Assembly (NCBI GenBank): GCA_007922195.1
Contig: ML681997.1
Location: 14,418,869 to 14,482,868, forward strand
Reading direction: 5' to 3'
DNA length: 64,000 nucleotides
Origin: Podocnemis expansa
Lineage: Eukaryota > Chordata > Testudines > Podocnemididae
Part shown: piece by piece, positions 11,784 to 25,200 of the stretch
Numbering within the stretch: the first letter of the stretch is position 1
Layout: each line of letters begins with the position of its first letter
Notes under the pieces: generated by a model
Seen by the model: the letters and a program-made list of their open reading frames with translations, nothing else
What the model was told of the DNA's origin: nothing
Databases searched by the model: none
Made by a program: the position numbers and the translations under genes

Positions 11784-11870
11784 GGCCAGATCCTCAGCCA
11801 GTGTAGGTTAACCTAGGCCCATTGAAGTCAACAAGCAATGCCAGTTTGCACCCATTGAGGATCTGGTTTG
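11784..11870. repeat. short palindromic GCCAGATCCTCAGC repeat
   Basis: GGCCAGATCCTCAGCCAGTGTA at one end and GCCAGTTTGCACCCATTGAGGATCTGG at the other form worn inverted termini around CCCATTGAAGTCAA. Relatives lie at 29798-29880 and 49069-49155. Confidence 0.6.
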
Positions 11871-12269
11871 CTATGCCCTGCACATGCATGCAGAACTGAG
11901 TCCTGTTGTGTGCTGCCTGCAGTGTAAGTTTAGCTGATTAAAATAATTATAGTTATCAATAGTATTTTATCTTATTTTTAGTTGTCTTTTTGTAGGCAAT
12001 TTTGGTCCCAATTATCACTCTAGTCTTGAAGTAATTTTAGCTCCAGTTACTATATAATTTAAGCTAATGACATTTATTTTAACAATGGTGATTTTCATCA
12101 TTAGAGCTAATATAAGCCATGCGGCATGTGAGCAATCACACAACTTAGCATTTATGATTCAGAATGGGCCTCCTATATTTAAAGAAAAAAGTGAAAGGGC
12201 TGAAGTGATGGGGATAATAAGAACCATGGTCCTAATCCTTGGTCTGTCAATAGTATTAGGCGTTCTTAG

Positions 12270-12578
<309 letters not shown>

Positions 12579-12889
12579 TAAATAGAGATATTACTAAATA
12601 TAGTTATTAAATACATAGAAAGCGGACAAAGAAACATATCTAAAACTTGAAAGTTTTTTTTCCCCCTTAAATAAAGGCATGATTTTTAGTCTGGGATTAA
12701 GGCAATGAATAAATCTGTTGCCTGTAATTCACATGAAAGGAAAACACTATAGTTATTTCATTGATGTTTCATTGCCAGTTAGAGAGTCATAGATATATAG
12801 AAGAGCACAAGAAGAGTAGAAAGAGATTAATACAAAGTTTGTATAGGCTACTTTGTAGGAAAACCCAGTTGTGATAACTCTAGTGAGGG

Positions 12890-13115
12890 AGGGAATGTGG
12901 TTTAATGATCAGAGCAGAGAAGTGGGAGTCAGGACTCTGGAGTTTCAAATCCTAGTTCTGCTACTGACTCACTATATAACCCAAGTGGCTGTGTGCCTCA
13001 GTCTACTCACCTAAAGATGGGTATAAAATATTGACCTCACAGCAGTGTTATTTACATCCAGAGATCCTCAGATAAAAAGCATTGTATAAATGGAAAGTAC
13101 TTATCTTAAGAGGTA
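12890..13115 (+). repeat. tRNA-derived SINE (MIR/CORE-like) relic
   Basis: The SINE pattern is recognisable: GTGGTTTAATGATCAGAGCA, GGGAGTCAGGACTCTGGAG, AATCCTAGTTCTGCTACTGACTCAC, GTGCCTCAGTCTACTCACC and a GATAAAAAGCATTGTA tail. It lies in TMEM179 intron 2. Confidence 0.7.
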
Positions 13116-13319
13116 TAGATAATACAGTTAATACAATAAAATTTGGTTTTAGTATAGGAGGCAATGAATAGCTTGAGTTGAATTTTTCATTTCTAATAGT
13201 AATGAAGAGATAGGAAAAGGTGACATTTTATGTCATATATTAAATAATACCACCACTAGAGCATACATTTGTGTTTCACATTGTCATATGTTGTAAAATG
13301 CCATAGTAAATGTTCTGTT

Positions 13320-13550
13320 TAGGGCTGCAACGATTATTCGAATATTCGGTTAAAAATTCTATCGCAGTTACCAAAAAAAAAAAAGCCTAATCGAATATTT
13401 GGATAAGAATTCAAGATGGCCGACACCACTGAAAAGGACAGAGAAGAGCCTTCAGAAATCAATCAGGAGATAGAAAGACATCCTCAAAACCCTGGGATAT
13501 TTTTCATGCTACCAGTAAATTTCCGAGTTATTTGTAAAATCAGTAGGTAG
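13320..13550 (+). mobile_element. hAT transposon 5' end with short ORF relic
   Basis: AGGGCTGCAACGATTATTCG is a terminal sequence widely seen in vertebrate hAT transposons. Palindromic TCGAATATTCG and TCGAATATTTG blocks follow, then an ATG at 13416 opening 44 codons (MADTTEKDREEPSEINQEIE at its start) to TAG at 13550. The matching right end was not located, so this is likely a truncated copy. It lies in TMEM179 intron 2. Confidence 0.6.
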
Positions 13551-15059
<1,509 letters not shown>

Positions 15060-15735
15060 ACCCTCCGTAAACTTACCTAATTCTGTTCATGAAGCCAGTT
15101 ATATTTTTGACTTTTACAACATTCACTGGCAACAAGTTCCACAGGTTGACTGAATGTTGTATGACGAAGTACTTCCTATTACTGGTTTTAAACCTGCTGC
15201 CTATTAATTTAATCAGATGACCACTAGTTGTAAATAATACTTCTCTATTCACCTTCTCCACATAATTTGATTTTACAGACCTCTGTCAAATTCCCCTTTA
15301 GTCATTTCTTTTCTAAGTCTGGCAGTCCTATTTTTTTAAACTCTTTTTGTATGGAAGCTGTTCCATAGTTCTAATTATTTTTGTTGCATTTCTCTGTATC
15401 TTTTCCAATCCAAATGTATCTTTTACGAGATGAGGTGATCAGAATCTAACACAATATTCAAGGAGTACCATGGATTATTATAGTGACTTTATGATATTTT
15501 CTGTTTTTTTTAATCTATTCCTTTCCTAATGTTCTATTAGCTTTTATTGACTGGCCCTGCATGTAGGGTGGATGTTTGCAGAGAACTATCCACAGTGACT
15601 TCAGGATCTCTTTCCTAAGTGGAAACAGTTAATTTAGACCCCATCATTTTGTATGTATAGCTGAGAATAGGTTTTCTCATGTGCATTATCTTGCACTTCT
15701 CTACACTGAATTAAAAAAATGTAATTGAAAGATCC
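15060..15735 (-). mobile_element. CR1 LINE fragment, reverse orientation
   Basis: CCACAGGTTGACTGAATG, ACGAAGTACTTCCTATTACTGG, TTTTGTTGCATTTCTCTGTATCTTTTCC and AACACAATATTCAAG are worn landmarks of the reversed CR1 3' coding region. It lies in TMEM179 intron 3. Confidence 0.75.
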
Positions 15736-16577
15736 ATCAGTTTAATTTCAAGAGAGTTCCTTGATCCGTCAGAATCTCAGTGGGTATTCCTATCAGAGAG
15801 AAAATTGGGATGAATTCCTTTGCTATGATCTTGGATATCATGTTTCTCAGGGTATTGTCGCCGGGTACTGGGTAGTGTAGTTTAGAACCATGAGCACACA
15901 TTGATGTCTTTGGTCCAGCTTCTCCACTGGGCCTATCAGGTCCATCACTACTCACTCCAATGGGACTTAAACAATTTGTAGGAGTACTGAGGTTGGACCT
16001 TGCAATAGGGCAGGAAGTGCAATAGCGTTAGACTTCCATCTTAACTCCTGGCCAAGAGAACCTATATAGTGTTCTATGCCAGATTTTATCCACCCCAAAG
16101 TTTCCCCCAAACAAATAGCTATGGCTAGATGTAATACCCTCAGGTACTTTCCATTGCTTTAGTTCTTACTCTGATAGTCAGCCTATTATAGATATTAGCA
16201 TTTTTATCAGAAAGTATGGCCCTGGGCCTTTGGTTTTCTTTTGTACTAGGTCCCTATTCATCTGGACTGCTTCCTTTCTAATACTGTGATAGAGACTCAT
16301 TGGCTTGGTCCTGATAAAAAGTCTTTGTACAAGCAACAGATATGTGCAAAATAAAGGCAGTCTATTTCTATTTTAGTCCTAAGGTTGGTCTCGATGGAAT
16401 TGCGCACATCCTCAGGTTCATTAATTATCTTGAGTTGCCTTTCTGCCTGATAGTGGAGACCATTTACCCACAAACACTGCTTTCTGATTCTGGGCCCCCT
16501 TCTTTTGTCTGCTATCCTTCCTCATTTAAAGCTTCCAGGTATTCCTAGTTGCTGAACAGAAATCTGGGGCAAAGGTA

Positions 16578-17615
16578 TGTGACAGATTCCCCTCCCCCCC
16601 CCCCGATCCAGTCTGGTGTACTGCTATGACCCGTCCCGATTACCACTCCTGAACCCTGCTCACCCTGCTTTGCCAGGCTACCATTTACTCCTGAGTCAGT
16701 CCACTCCAGTCTCTCACATGTAGTCAGTCCCAAGCACTGGGTGTATGCCCTTTGGCTACTTGAGGGACGGTCCGCAAGAGAGCACCTGTTGCCCCAGTTA
16801 GCACTCCAGGAGCCACTGTCCTACAGGGATTGGGACCCACTCCCAATCACCTTGGGCTCAAGTCCATCCATTTAACAAAGCACTGGTTTGTGTCCAGCCT
16901 TTTCATTCACAACCTCTAAGTACCACACAGCTTTAGGTAAAACAACTACTAGTTTATTGATCAGATTACAATTTTAATTGAGAAAATGGCCAGTCAAGGC
17001 AGAATTGTAGTATAAATCGGTCAGGAGTGACCAGAAGGTGTAACATACATAGTAAACTAATATCTCTACCTAAACTGACCTCATTGTCCAAGTTTATGCT
17101 CAAGATGTTCAGCTGTCAGATGTTTGTACAGCCAGTCTCTGCCTGAGACCAAGCAGGGCCCAGATCTTGCTTGGAGTTGTTTCAAGATGAAGATTCCTAG
17201 GTAAAAGTTTCAGGCTCCTCCAAGTGTCTTTCTTTTTTTCCAAACCCCCATGACTCCTCCCTTTCGAGGCAGAGGTGATCTCTTTTGTCTGGTCTGAACC
17301 AGGGACCTCAGTTTGCATACTTTTTTTTGCCTCCTTCAGGTACTTGCTTGCTCACAGCTGTGGCTGTTTACATGCTGCTGGAAAAGAGTTCTGTCTGTCT
17401 CCCTCCTGAGCCATGCAAAACATGCCACATATCTGTGTACATACATGATGCTGCAGGAAACCTACCATAGTAATCAGGTAAAATAGGTTATGAGCATTCA
17501 TAAAAGAACTTTGCATGGCCTGATTTGCATACACTCATGCAATCACAGTGCATAAGCGAATGGAAAAGTTAAGCAGACCATACCCTAGGGGTGCCCAGAT
17601 ATGCATCCAGTCACA
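16578..17615. mobile_element. solo-LTR-like element TGTGAC...GTCACA
   Basis: A unit of about 1.04 kb starts TGTGACAGATTCCCCTCC and ends GCATCCAGTCACA, giving the TG...CA ends and short inverted terminus expected of an LTR. It interrupts the Gypsy remnant. Flanking bases are only partly similar, so a target duplication is not certain. Open frames at 17109-17534 are not genes. Confidence 0.5.
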
Positions 17616-18073
17616 AGGGCTAATTGAGAGAAAATGAGAGGTGTGCTATTTTCTGGGGTCATGATATCAGGTCTGAGATTAGTGCTTTCTTCCAGTCCTT
17701 GCACCAGGAATAGACATCTGGGAGATCTTGTCCTTTGAGTGTAGAATAAGGAAAATTAGGGATTTTTCCTACTGTCATCCTTGTTGTCTTTGTCTGAATC
17801 TATTTGTATGGGAGTGGCTGGGGTAGTAATTAACTAACCTCATCACACTGTGCTCTGGGAAAGTGGTCCAGTGGAACCAGCTCTCTCCAGGCAAACAGGT
17901 GGGAATAACCTGCGTATGTTGGCCCTTCCTGAGTCTACTAAAGCTGTTGTCTCTGCACCATTCCTTCCAATTGGCCTTGTATAGCTACATGGGGTTATAG
18001 CAACTCCTACAAGTTTGATTAGGCCACATAGAGTTTTGCTGTTACCCAGACTGCACTGCCTGGGCCTCTCAAT

Positions 18074-18430
18074 GGGTCTGTCTATACTGAAGGCTTAAAT
18101 TGACTTAACCAGGCTTAGGTCGACTTAAGCAAAGCACTTGCTTAAGTTGACTTAATAACTCTCACCTTTAACGTTGACTTTAAAGGTTAAGTGGACTTTA
18201 TTAAGTTGACTTAATAAAATGTGGCCATTCAAGTTGACTTAAGGCAGGAGAGCCATTTAAGTCGACTTCATAAAGTTGACTTAAGCCAGGGGACCCATTT
18301 ATAGTTGACTTTATGAACTTTATAAAGTCAACTTAAACAAATGGAGCCTCTCTAAGTTGACTAAATAAAATCAACTTTAAGTCAAGCTTATTAAGTTGAA
18401 TTACCTGAGCCCTCTAGTGTAGAAATAGCC
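18074..18430. mobile_element. Harbinger MITE (TTAAGTTGACTTAA class)
   Basis: The termini GGGTCTGTCTATAC and GTGTAGAAATAGCC enclose about 20 copies of palindromic AAGTTGACTTAA/AAGTCAACTTAA motifs. The flanks AAT/ATT are only partly alike. The element is inserted in the Gypsy remnant. Confidence 0.82.
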
Positions 18431-19890
18431 ATTGTTAGGGTATTGAACTATTATATTCTCTAGTTCCCATCAAGCATAACATCTATACACAGTTTGGAGT
18501 ATCCTCCTATTTTTGGGGCTATTAGGTCATCCCTGCGGCCTTCTCTTACTAGTTCCTCAAGTCCCTTCTTGTCCTTAACCTGTTCTTTGGCTTCTTTCCT
18601 CCCCAATATAACTGTACCCAAACTTTTGGAGGATTGGACTTTTGAAATTGGGATTGGCCTCTTGGTTCGTCACTTCTCTTATCTAGTTTGAGAAACCTCT
18701 CTGGCCATTATGCCTGTCTATGAGGGTGACCAACTTGCAATGAGAGGGAGAATCGTTTTGGCCAACCCACTCTCACAGATTTGATGCTAGTCCTCTCATG
18801 AATCGGTCCAAACCCAGCCATTCTATTATCGTTCCTGGATCGTGAGACACAGCCACTTTTGCATGAAATAGATCAGGCTGAACAGTTTTGATCTTGATGC
18901 CTTGCTCTCGTGACACCTCCATTCATGGAATCCGTGAGTCCTTATTGCTGTAGTCACTCAGGATTTTGCCAGTGCCTCTGCTTTCAAGTGAGAGTAGTCT
19001 TTAGCAACTTCTTCTGCCACATCATAGTAGGCCTTCTGGGCCTCCCCGTGCAGGCAAGGAGACAGGGTACTGGCCCACTGGTCTAGGGCCATGCCTCACT
19101 TAGGGCTTATCTTTCAAATGTGAGGAGGAACACCTTGAAATCATCCTGTCATCTTTTTCAGAGAACTGCTGGTCTTTAGGAATTGTGTTCCATTGTGACT
19201 GCCTCCACGCAAAAAATACATTTCCTTGCCCCTTCCCTAGGGTGTTGCCTAATTATGCTGACTTCAGTCACTATCCCTTCCCCAGACAGAAGTAAACTTG
19301 GTTGTTTCTCTTGATAGGGAATATCAGAAAAAGACCTGTAAACAGCTGCAAGGATACTGAATTTGAGGATAGTGTGCATTAGATCTAGCCCATACTTAAG
19401 CCTCTATTTAAGTCTGCACAGAGTTGCTTTTCCATGAGACGTACTCAGCACAAAAGACTCTAGAGAAATCAAGCCTAATTCAGTTATTCAGTGAAGACTG
19501 AAGAAAAGTTTTGGATACATGCTATTTTAATGGCATTTTAACCAGGTGGACTCAGATGGAAATAAGGACAAAACACGTAGAAGATTTTCAAAAGCATGTT
19601 AAGGGTCTAATATATTTAATAATGAGATGTTTATTATTATTCCAAAGATTATTAGTCAGAGAATAATACAACATAACGCAGAAAGGAAGACTTAAAATGT
19701 TGCCAATCAGTTTGGAAGACAGAAGGGCATGAGGTGAGGTTGTTTTAAAGATTTTGTGTTTATCCTGCTTATATTTATACCTGGCTCAAGGAAGTTTCAC
19801 AATTTTCTCTTTATTACCTTAACCTATCATTCATTTATCTGCTTTGATATCTTTTTGCAGGCACTGATTCTGTCTCTATTTACTTATTTA

Positions 19891-20172
19891 GTTCGGTGTT
19901 GCAAGTCCAAACTAACTTAGTTTGAAGTAAAAAGTTAGTCTGAACTAAAAAGCGTGGCGAGTTCAAAGTAACCAGTTAGTCTGAGCTTTTCAAATTCAAA
20001 TGAGCACAATTACATTGCAACTAAGCACTTAGTTTGAACTTACTGTTTGAACTAACTAGTTTGAACTACGCTTTGCCTAGTTCAAACTTGGCAAAGCCTA
20101 TTGTGCACTTGGTCCAAATGAGTCTGGACTAAACTTGCTTAGTTCAGACTAATTGGTCAATGTAGACATAGC
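19891..20172. mobile_element. Harbinger MITE (TTTGAACTA class), left end worn
   Basis: It has a clear right end (CAATGTAGACATAGCC) and an interior of TAGTTTGAACTAA-type palindromes, beginning TTGCAAGTCCAAACTAAC as in the MITE at 11197. The left terminal repeat is degraded or lost. Confidence 0.72.
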
Positions 20173-20692
20173 CTAAGATACCAATAATTGATAATGCATG
20201 GTAGATGGGACATGTTTATAAGTTTTAACTTAGAATGCATCTTAAGTTCTGACAGGTTTTACACCACCCTGCCATGAAAACAGGACAGAAATTGCAAAGG
20301 TTTCTTAGCAGGCTATATGATATTGGCTAACAGTGTGACTTTACAAACTTTCCTCTCTGGCTCCTTATATATTTCTCTAGACACATAGGGTTGATAGTAA
20401 CCAAATACAGCACAAATACCTGAAGGCTTAGTTGGTAGAGTGTGTTTCACAAGCTATAGTAGTAATCATATTATTCAGTCTTAATACTGTTAATTATTTT
20501 TTACTCCTAGTTTTATAGTAAGTATAAAGGGAGTTGCCAAAGGTCAAGAAATAATGGACTTGTCATCTTTTGGTGTCAACTGGCACAGCTCCGTTGAAGG
20601 TCCATCCAGTTGAAGATCCAGCCTGAAAATGAGGATTGTCTTTGTTTTTACAACATAGCGTTAATTTCTCTGTCATCTTTTTTCCTGCCTAG

Positions 20693-20872
<180 letters not shown>

Positions 20873-22084
20873 TGTGTAAGCCACTCGATAGTGCAGGTTG
20901 TATATTTTATAATTCATTAGCAGTAGGTGAAATCAAGGGAATTGTTGAGTACGTGAAATCATTGCTTTCCTGAACTGTAATTTAATTTAGAATTACCTAG
21001 TCCTTTAATGAAAAATTGTCAGAAGACATATTTCTGTTCAGATATACACTATGAACTGTATGAAGAGTAGACTTGCTTTCCTATACATGCTGGGCACTGA
21101 ACTAATTATTCCTGTGTATAAGGATGGCTGTTGCTGTCAGGGTTCTAAAATGCTTCTCTTGATTGTTGCGGGAAGGACATTTTTTTGAGAAGGCGCTAGC
21201 AAAACCTTGCTATGGACCACTCCTTTAATGTAGTTCGTAGCATGGTTTTAACAGGATTCTAGCTAGTGCTGCTCTGAACCAAGTTTTTACTACCCCCAAA
21301 TTTGCTAAATAAGTACAAAATTTTGACAATAACTTTATAATCCTTGCTCCAGTTTGATCTGATTGCTTTAGAACATAAAGGGTAGTGTACCAGCCTATAT
21401 GCTTAATGTTAGATAGACTGAACTTCATACAATGGCAAGTTATTACAGTATCTTAAATGTACTGCATATTTTTGGAGGGACTGTAGAGCATACTCATGTT
21501 CATGTTTCATCTCAGACTTGGACATGGCCAGCTTTCATTACTGCTTTGTAAAATTAGTCTAACTGGCAGAAGCTGCAGCTTGCATAGCAAGAAATTAAGC
21601 TTAATATATGATATTAATGCTTTCTCATTCATATATGCAGTCTGACTCCTAATTCTATATACTGTTCAACTTCAAGTGTTAGAGTATACTTGTGCTATTA
21701 ATCTCTAACAAGATTTTGTGAAATGATTATAAATAGCTGCGTATTAGATGTAGGAATGTCTCTATTTGTGTAGCAAACAGTACAAACAGCTCAGTAATCA
21801 TACAGTTGCTTTTTTATGAATTGGGCTATTTCGCCTCAGACTGGTTAGGAATCTTTAATGGCTGCTCCAGGGCTCAGTATTGCTACCCTGGAAAGAGAGA
21901 AGAGCCATTAACTTTACGAAGTTCACTAGGCACTTTGTTATTGCTCTTGATTTTACACAGAAAGAGCTCAGATGCTAGGTGAGATTATAAAACCCTAAAT
22001 AAATCAAATAATTAGGACGATATGTAACTCGGATGGCAGTGGAATTATTAAGATTGAGACTGAATCCCTTTTAGTATACAGAGA
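20873..22084 (+). other. TMEM179: TMEM179 3' UTR and downstream flank
   Basis: This AT-rich, largely repeat-free sequence follows the TMEM179 stop. An AATAAA hexamer at 21998-22003 would give a 3' UTR of about 1.15 kb. A second at 22243-22248 lies inside an interspersed repeat and is less credible. The transcript end cannot be fixed from sequence alone. The open frame 21225-21428 on the minus strand has no splice or family support. Confidence 0.4.
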
Positions 22085-22285
22085 GACAGGATGGATGATG
22101 TGATGTCTTTACTTGGACCAACTTCTATTGGTGAAAGAGACAATCTTTCAAGCTTGCACAAAACTGTTCTTCAGGTTTGGGGAAGAAGTTCAAGACCTGA
22201 AGAAGGAAACTTGAAGGACCATCCTTTCTCGCCAACAGAGGCAATAAAAGTTATCACCACAACCAACTTTTCTCTCTAATATTCA
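22085..22285. repeat. dispersed repeat (TTGGACCAACTTCTATTGGTGAAAG type)
   Basis: ACTTGGACCAACTTCTATTGG, TTTCAAGCTTGCACAAAAC and TGTTCTTCAGGTTTGGGG are signature strings of a repeat common in turtle and crocodilian genomes. The open frame 22091-22279 is this repeat, not a gene. Confidence 0.65.
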
Positions 22286-25200
22286 GATAGCAACATGACC
22301 ACAGCAACACTGAAAATAATTGTTAGTAAATAGTAGGGAGTAGTCAATTATGCACAGTAGGAATTGGAGGCCCCTGTCTAGTGGAGTGTTTAATCAAATA
22401 CTTAATTTTAAATGTGTGGATAATCCCACTGACTTCTGTAAATTCTGCTGAAATACAGGCTGAAAGCACAAAACTTACAATAATTGTGGCAGAGCTTTTG
22501 CTGTGTTTTGGAAGATATGAGATTTCGTTTATGGACTAAGGACCAAATTGTTGCCAGACATGGGGGAAAAAACCTATGTAGGGGACATGAAACTCTGAAT
22601 TATTCAATCAGAGGAGCTTGCTCTTGAATCTTGCCCATTTCAGCATTCCAGACGATTATCAGAGACCAGATCTGCCTGCACAGGGTTTCCAGAAACAAGG
22701 TCCTTCTGGATGTAGGCCCTGCTTCCATGCACTGGTTCCCACCCACAAAGTAACACAATTCCCTTAAGAACCATACAGCTAGGGTCTTCTCCAGTCATGA
22801 ATTCACATCAGGGGGAGATTTTTAAGAAGACAGAGATGGGGAACAAGGAAATTAATGCCAGTTTAAGGTTCAGCTTTAAGTGCGGTGGTCAGACAATAAA
22901 TACCAAAAAAAAAACAAAAAACCCCAAACCCCACCCAGATGGGGACTGGGGGTGGGTAATAGGTGCTTATATAAGTCAAAGCTCTGAACTTCAAGACTGT
23001 CCCTATAAAATCAGGATATCTGGTCACTGGAGCATTAAGGCCCCCATGCAGCATGTTACTACAGCACATCCCTAATTTTGGCCATGTGATAATATCACTG
23101 ACTTTCCTGGCATTATTCACATGCCCAAAGTTAAGGACATATTGGTGTAATTTGCTGGGTGGCACATACATTACTTGTAGATGTAGCAAGTGGATGTCCC
23201 CCACCACTTCTGATCCCCGGCAATAGAGGCTGCCCTCTTGGAAATGCTATGGCTTCTGGAGAAGACGAGTGTGATGGTGTGAAGCAAGGCTGTCCTTCCC
23301 TCCACTTCCACACCCCTTGCCTCCCTGCACGTGCCTGGCTGTCTTGTTCCAATCCACTCTGATCAAAAAATGAAGGGTATACTTGGCCCAAAGTCTCTAG
23401 TCTGTCTGCTTTTGCAGATAAATTTCATTCTAGAAATTAATGCTCTGTTTGTTCTGCAGCTCAGCGATTTTCAAAAGAGACTAAAGGGGGTCAGGAACCC
23501 AAATCCTATTAGAATTCAATAGCAGTTGGGCACCCAACTCACTTAAATTCCTTTGAAAATCCCAGCCCACATCAGTATAGTACAAAGAGATGAGTGAATC
23601 TTTCTATTCATTTGAAACATCCTACCTTCAAAACTAGTTTCTGGAACTAATTTCTCCAGGGTCTAAATCTACCTACAGTTGCCTTTTGACAAGAGTTCAT
23701 TGTGTGCAATAAAATACAGAATTTGGCTCCTATCTTTTAAGTTATCTTCTCAAAAGATGTAGAAGAGCACACTGGAACCAGTAGCACTTCTAAACTGCTT
23801 TGTTTCACACACTGGACCAGGTCTAATGAGTTGATGTTGCTTGTTAGGATGCTTCAACGGTGGCTTAAAAGCAAGCAGCTATTCAGGGAAGCTTCCCTAG
23901 GAGTTAGAAGGAAGAGGACAGAGATAGTAGCTATGAAATTACTTTAAAACAAGGCACATTTTTAACTAGATTGTCAGAAATAGTTAAAACAAAACTTAGG
24001 TAGGCCTTTTTGTTTGTGAACAGTTTTACACTTTTTCTGCCTATGAGAAAGCTCGCTGCCAGCTCATCCTCTAAAACTGAAACACCCATGCCAAACTAGT
24101 TGTGCCAAAGTGAGGGCTAGGGCAGAAATTGTGGCCTTGTATAGGAATGTGAACTCATTCTTTTATCTTTTGCAGCATCCTGGTTAGACTCTTTTTAACT
24201 ATAAATTACCATGGCTCTGTGGGTTAGGCTTTGATAATAATGATCCATTACTGATGCATCACCATTCTTTGACCTGTCAAACTCTTTAATTTGTATCTTC
24301 TCCCAAAAACAAGCCATGCCTGAGACCAGTTATTTAAAAAGGTTGAGCATTTAAGGTGTAACAACTCAGCATATTTTTTGAAGTATTGTAAGGAGGAAGT
24401 GTTTCTGAAGCTTTTGCGATTCCCTTTCCATAGATTTCTACTGCTGCTGCTCAAAACAGAGCCTCTAATTAAGAATGTGGCTTGCATTTATTTTGCTAAT
24501 AGGCATTTTGATCTTTAAATCAGACTCATAGACTGCCTTTTTGGCTAATAGTAACAAAGGTTGAGTTTACATGGAGCTTTATTTATTAAAATGCAAATAG
24601 ACAATTCTGTTGTATTTCTACAGCATCAGCAAGGTATTGACACACTTAATCTGTCATGTTGGCATTCCAGCTGTCCTGCCTTTGACCAGTGCCCTACTGC
24701 TGTTCTCAAAACCGCTTGGGCCAGGGAGTTGTGTCCCTTGTGGACCAAAGACATTGTGCTGTAAAAGTGTGGGTTTTTTAAAACAAAGTGCTTTTTAAAG
24801 AGAACTCAGCTAAAACATTAGTTTGGAGCAAAGTGTTTTTAAAAGGCATAAGTGCTTGTAAAGTCCTGTCCTTTAAATATTCAAAGGCATCATGCAGTGT
24901 TTTATCCCTTACTCTCCCATCAGCATCACATAGTTAAAACTCTGCAGCTTTGCTTTGGGAATTTAGGGGTGTGTGCTTGTTCATGGTTCTCCTTAGAGAA
25001 ATCCCTTCTATAACAAATGAAAACAGATAAGCATGCATTTGTTGATAGTGGTGTTCAGTATGGGGGGGGGGAGAGGGAGAGAGTGTGGGTGTGTGTGTAC
25101 AAGCCCTATGATAAAGGGGTTGTTAGAATAATCCTCATTGTTAAACCATGATATTGATGTAAAATCCCCTGTAGACAGTCAGATTGCCTGTCAGAATAGC

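Larger units (their letters stand above)
15737..19175 (-). mobile_element. Ty3/Gypsy LTR-retrotransposon remnant, reverse, interrupted
   Basis: The minus-strand frame 15737-15955 contains an integrase-core-like string (IGIPTEILTDQGT), which identifies Gypsy-type pol. Sequence continuing to about 16577 is consistent with more decayed pol. 17616-18073 and 18431-19175 appear to be upstream (gag-side) parts of the same reversed element; this is inference from orientation and composition. Two later insertions split it, an LTR-like element at 16578-17615 and a MITE at 18074-18430. Stops and frameshifts are frequent, so it cannot be functional. Confidence 0.6.
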
